From: JABMNT01 sp048262655
GTDB lineage: Bacteria > Pseudomonadota > Alphaproteobacteria > Rhodospirillales > Casp-alpha2
Assembly: GCA_048262655.1 (NCBI GenBank)
Contig: JBLXEY010000012.1
Span: 3,311-67,310, forward strand
DNA: 64,000 bases
Direction: 5' to 3'
The notes under the pieces were generated by a model that was not told where the DNA came from, ran no database searches, and worked only from the letters and a program-made list of their open reading frames with translations. The translations under genes and the position numbers were made by a program. This document shows positions 61,656 through 64,000 of this stretch, piece after piece. Each line of letters opens with the position of its first letter. Position 1 is the stretch's first letter.

Positions 61656-62741
61656 CTAGGACTCAAGTCGGGCTTCAAACGCATCAATTTGATCACAACA
61701 CAGCGTGCGCGCCAAACTTGCATCCTGCTGATACTGCCGATACCAATCAACTGTAAACTTCACTGTTGTTTCGATATCTAAAATAGGGTCATAACCCAGT
61801 CGGCGACTTGTCTTTGTCGTATCGAGCAAGAGAAACGTTGCCTCATGAAGTGCATGGGGATCGATATGATGTTCAATCTTTCCAGCACCCCAGTGCCGTA
61901 CCATTTTCTCGACCAGACTGCCGACTTCTATACTGTTGCCAGGTAACGGCCCAAAATTCCAACTTTCTGCGTACTCTCGATTGCCTGTTAACAATCGGGA
62001 CGCGAGTGTCATGTATCCCAACAAAGGCTCAAGAACATGTTGCCAGGGGCGAACAGCTGCGGGGCTTCGAATTTCGATTGGTTCGTTTTTATAAATGGAT
62101 CTAACAATATCCGGAATCAAACGGTCATCATTCCAATCACCGCCACCAATAACATTTCCGGCACGCGCCGAAGCGATGAGTGTTGATGTTTCAGGCGCAT
62201 AAAAGGAATGTCGGTAGGCTTCCGTAACCAACTCCAAGCAGCCTTTACTCGAACTATAAGGGTCCGCGCCCCCCATGGGATCTGTTTCCTTAAAGGGCCG
62301 CGCCAATTCATCATTTTGGTAACATTTATCTGTCGTCACCATGACAATCGCTTTCAGATTGTCTAAGCGCCTACCTGCCTCGAGCAAATGAACGCCGCCC
62401 ATCACATTGGTCGCGTATGTCTCGACGGGTTCCGCATAGGAACGTCGCACAAGAGATTGAGCTCCGAGGTGAAAAATTATCTCTGGCTGATGGCGCTCTA
62501 GAACGGACGTAACGGCACCTAAATCGCGCAAATCACCATAGTTGGAATCAATAATATTTGATAGCCTTGCCATCGTATATAGATTACGGTCAGGGTGTTC
62601 AGGTGGAAGCCCAAACCCGATAACGTTTGCACCAAGTTTTTGCAGCCACAAGCAAAGCCAAACCCCCTTAAAACCCGTTTGACCCGTGACGAGAACCTTC
62701 GTCCCATTGAACCGAGATAAGATACGAGATGGTGTCACCAT
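61656..62741 (-). CDS. rfbG: CDP-glucose 4,6-dehydratase
   Basis: 361 aa. 'VLVTGQTGFKGVWLCLWLQ' (NAD), 'VMVTTDKCYQN', 'DPYSSSKGCLELV' (YxxxK) and 'RAGNVIGGGDWNDDRLIPD' are the diagnostic RfbG motifs. It makes CDP-4-keto-6-deoxyglucose. ATG 62741 overlaps the rfbF stop by 7 bp, so the pair is coupled. Confidence 0.95.
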   Translation of the reverse strand: MVTPSRILSRFNGTKVLVTGQTGFKGVWLCLWLQKLGANVIGFGLPPEHPDRNLYTMARLSNIIDSNYGDLRDLGAVTSVLERHQPEIIFHLGAQSLVRRSYAEPVETYATNVMGGVHLLEAGRRLDNLKAIVMVTTDKCYQNDELARPFKETDPMGGADPYSSSKGCLELVTEAYRHSFYAPETSTLIASARAGNVIGGGDWNDDRLIPDIVRSIYKNEPIEIRSPAAVRPWQHVLEPLLGYMTLASRLLTGNREYAESWNFGPLPGNSIEVGSLVEKMVRHWGAGKIEHHIDPHALHEATFLLLDTTKTSRRLGYDPILDIETTVKFTVDWYRQYQQDASLARTLCCDQIDAFEARLES

Positions 62742-63514
62742 ATTTTCCAAGGAGCCTTGCCAGAAATCCAAAGCTCTTCTAATTCTGACTTTTCCCGTAA
62801 CGTGTCCATGGGTTTCCAGAACCCCTCATGCCGATAGGCTCGTAATTGACCATCACTAGCCAGATTTGACAGTGGCTCCGCTTCAAGACGCGTAGAATCG
62901 TTATCAATATATTCGAGAACCGCCGGCTCAAATACAAAAAAACCGCCATTAATCCAACCAACTTGAGAAGGTGATTTTTCTGCAAAATTAGTAACCAAGT
63001 CACCTTCAATTTGCATCCCCCCAAAACGCGCAGGTGGACGCACAGCAGTAACCGTTGCAAGTTTTCCATGACTTCGATGAAACGCTAAAAGTTTACTAAC
63101 ATCGATGCTACCAAGGCCATCTCCATAAGTGACCATAAACGTCGTTTCCGACAGCTTTTCTCGCATTCTTAATAACCGGCCGCCGGTCATTGTATCCAGC
63201 CCTGTATCCATACAACCGATCTTCCAGTTGGGTAGGTTCCCCTCACTAAGTTCGACAAGCCCTCTTCCCAAATCGACAAAAAGGTCGCTATTGTGCCGGA
63301 AAAAATTCGCGAAATATTCCTTGATAATTTCGCCTTTATATCCGCATGCTATCAAAAAATCCCGTTGTCCGTGATTGGCGTATATATTCATTATATGCCA
63401 AAGAATAGGCATCCCACCAATTTCGACCATAGGCTTCGGGATATAGCGTGTTTCTTCGCTTAGCCTTGTTCCCAAACCACCGGCTAAAATTACGGTATGT
63501 GTCGCACTACTCAC
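62735..63514 (-). CDS. rfbF: glucose-1-phosphate cytidylyltransferase
   Basis: 259 aa. 'VILAGGLGTRLSEETRYIPK' is the nucleotide-binding loop; 'MVTYGDGLGSID', 'ARFGGMQIEGD' and 'YRHEGFWKPMDTLREK' are RfbF signatures. It makes CDP-glucose, the RfbG substrate. The start is GTG at 63514. First gene of the CDP-sugar operon and the last polysaccharide gene before the IS element. Confidence 0.95.
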   Translation of the reverse strand: MSSATHTVILAGGLGTRLSEETRYIPKPMVEIGGMPILWHIMNIYANHGQRDFLIACGYKGEIIKEYFANFFRHNSDLFVDLGRGLVELSEGNLPNWKIGCMDTGLDTMTGGRLLRMREKLSETTFMVTYGDGLGSIDVSKLLAFHRSHGKLATVTAVRPPARFGGMQIEGDLVTNFAEKSPSQVGWINGGFFVFEPAVLEYIDNDSTRLEAEPLSNLASDGQLRAYRHEGFWKPMDTLREKSELEELWISGKAPWKIW

Positions 63515-63762
63515 TTAGATGTATCTCACAATTTAGTACGATGTATTAATGAAGTTTTGCACATACAAACAAGGCCCTCTATTTAATTCGGTTTATAATC
63601 CAAACTCATAACGAAAGACCACCGGTTCTCTCTTTGACTTATGAGGCAAAATATGGACGAGCAGGTCTGTGGTTCATATTAAAGAATGAAATCAAACCGA
63701 GCGAATAATGGCTTAGCTGTTTGCTGCGAGCAAGTAATTTTTGTTCTATCCAAGTATACTAC
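63515..63762. other. intergenic region between rfbF and IS3 element
   Basis: About 250 bp of AT-rich sequence with no convincing gene or repeat; it must contain the rfbF promoter. Confidence 0.4.
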
Positions 63763-64000
63763 TGACCTGAGACCCAACTTCCCTCCAGTTTTCTGGAGAA
63801 TCTGACGCCTTTTGTAAAGCCCCCATCCTATGTACCACATTGATGTAGAGTTTCCGGCACCGGCGGTCTCATGTTTAATGACGGGTGCGGACGGACGTAA
63901 TTGTACTGCCGTAGCCAAGTGTTGATGACGATCTGCGCCTGTTTAATCGTCGAGAACCATTCAGCATTTAAGACTTCGTTTCTCAGTGTTCCATTGAAGC
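63763..64000 (-). mobile_element. IS3-family element, 3' end (continues past window)
   Basis: The terminal sequence begins TGACCTGAGACCCAACTT at 63763, followed by a CTCCAG-TTTT-CTGGAG hairpin (63783-63798) and then the end of an OrfB transposase gene. The rest of the element is beyond the window. Confidence 0.75.
63828..64000 (-). CDS. IS3-family OrfB transposase, C-terminal part
   Basis: The minus strand from the window edge to TAG at 63828 reads the end of an rve-type integrase: 'FNGTLRNEVLNAEWF', then 'AQIVINTWLRQYNYVRPHPS' and 'MRPPVPETLHQ'. The conserved catalytic Glu of the DDE core is the E in RNEVLNAEWF. The N-terminus lies outside the window. The gene looks intact as far as seen. 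Confidence 0.85.
   Translation of the reverse strand, partial: FNGTLRNEVLNAEWFSTIKQAQIVINTWLRQYNYVRPHPSLNMRPPVPETLHQCGT

Noticed and set aside
63679..63918. 79-aa minus-strand frame at the right edge
   Set aside because: Wrong frame relative to the recognisable OrfB transposase end and extends past the IS terminus.
1..64000. CRISPR array, rRNA operon, intact prophage or integrase gene
   Set aside because: None seen on either strand; the only mobile traces are the two IS3-type fragments and the tRNA fragment.

Overview
The window reads as chromosome of an alphaproteobacterium, probably a marine Rhodospirillales-like lineage of intermediate G+C (genus not assigned). The evidence is the run hemY-like / Mic60-like / hemD / hemC divergent from tsaD, the SDHAF4-like (DUF1674) gene next to rsmB and a heparinase-family gene, and a GTTC-repeat style of regulatory DNA at the left edge. 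Most genes look intact and tightly packed, with many 4-bp ATGA/GTGA overlaps and several convergent 3' overlaps.

Layout. (1) 1-3,940 is accessory DNA: a NERD-domain gene cut by the window edge, two unrecognised genes in the same operon, a DUF3841 gene and the 5' stub of an IS3-type transposase. (2) 3,937-12,954 is bounded by a 45-bp direct repeat made of the 3' part of a tRNA-Thr(CGU) gene; the intact tRNA is at the right end and the fragment at the left. Between the copies lies one catabolic operon: a LacI-family regulator, a periplasmic binding protein, two permeases, a 62-residue membrane protein, two ABC ATPases and a dihydroxyacetone-type kinase, with palindromic operators in front of the binding-protein gene. 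(3) 13,125-16,729 is a phosphonate/phosphate-type phnDCEE operon behind a three-unit Pho box. (4) 16,722-34,000 is housekeeping and metabolism: HMG-CoA lyase divergent from a class III CoA-transferase, the heme/Mic60 cluster, tsaD, gpsA, YciI and Rieske proteins, an MFS transporter, an amidase, acetyl-CoA synthetase, a TPR protein and an SDH assembly factor. (5) 34,022-63,514 begins with rsmB and a heparinase-family gene and then becomes a roughly 26-kb surface polysaccharide locus, interrupted by purH. (6) 63,763-64,000 is the 3' end of another IS3-family element.

How the genes work together. The island operon would bring in a small polyol or keto-sugar and phosphorylate it, with the LacI regulator switching on transport and kinase together. 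The phn operon should respond to phosphate starvation; no C-P lyase gene is visible beside it. The polysaccharide locus encodes activated-sugar synthesis (ManC, a UDP-HexNAc dehydrogenase, a membrane 4,6-dehydratase, three further SDR epimerases or decarboxylases, and RfbF/RfbG for CDP-4-keto-6-deoxyglucose), a WecA/WbpL-like initiating phosphosugar transferase, several glycosyltransferases, methyltransferases, a cupin epimerase-like protein, a Wzy/WaaL-like membrane protein and a heparinase-family polysaccharide lyase. No Wzx flippase or Wzz is seen.

Most unusual items: the tRNA-fragment-bounded transporter/kinase cassette without an integrase; the paired 18-bp operators 30 bp apart; the unrecognised 117-aa/508-aa/NERD operon with repeated GTTC-type sites; the 31-bp perfect hairpin in the divergent promoter of the polysaccharide locus; and the sugar-modifying gene set linked to RfbFG.
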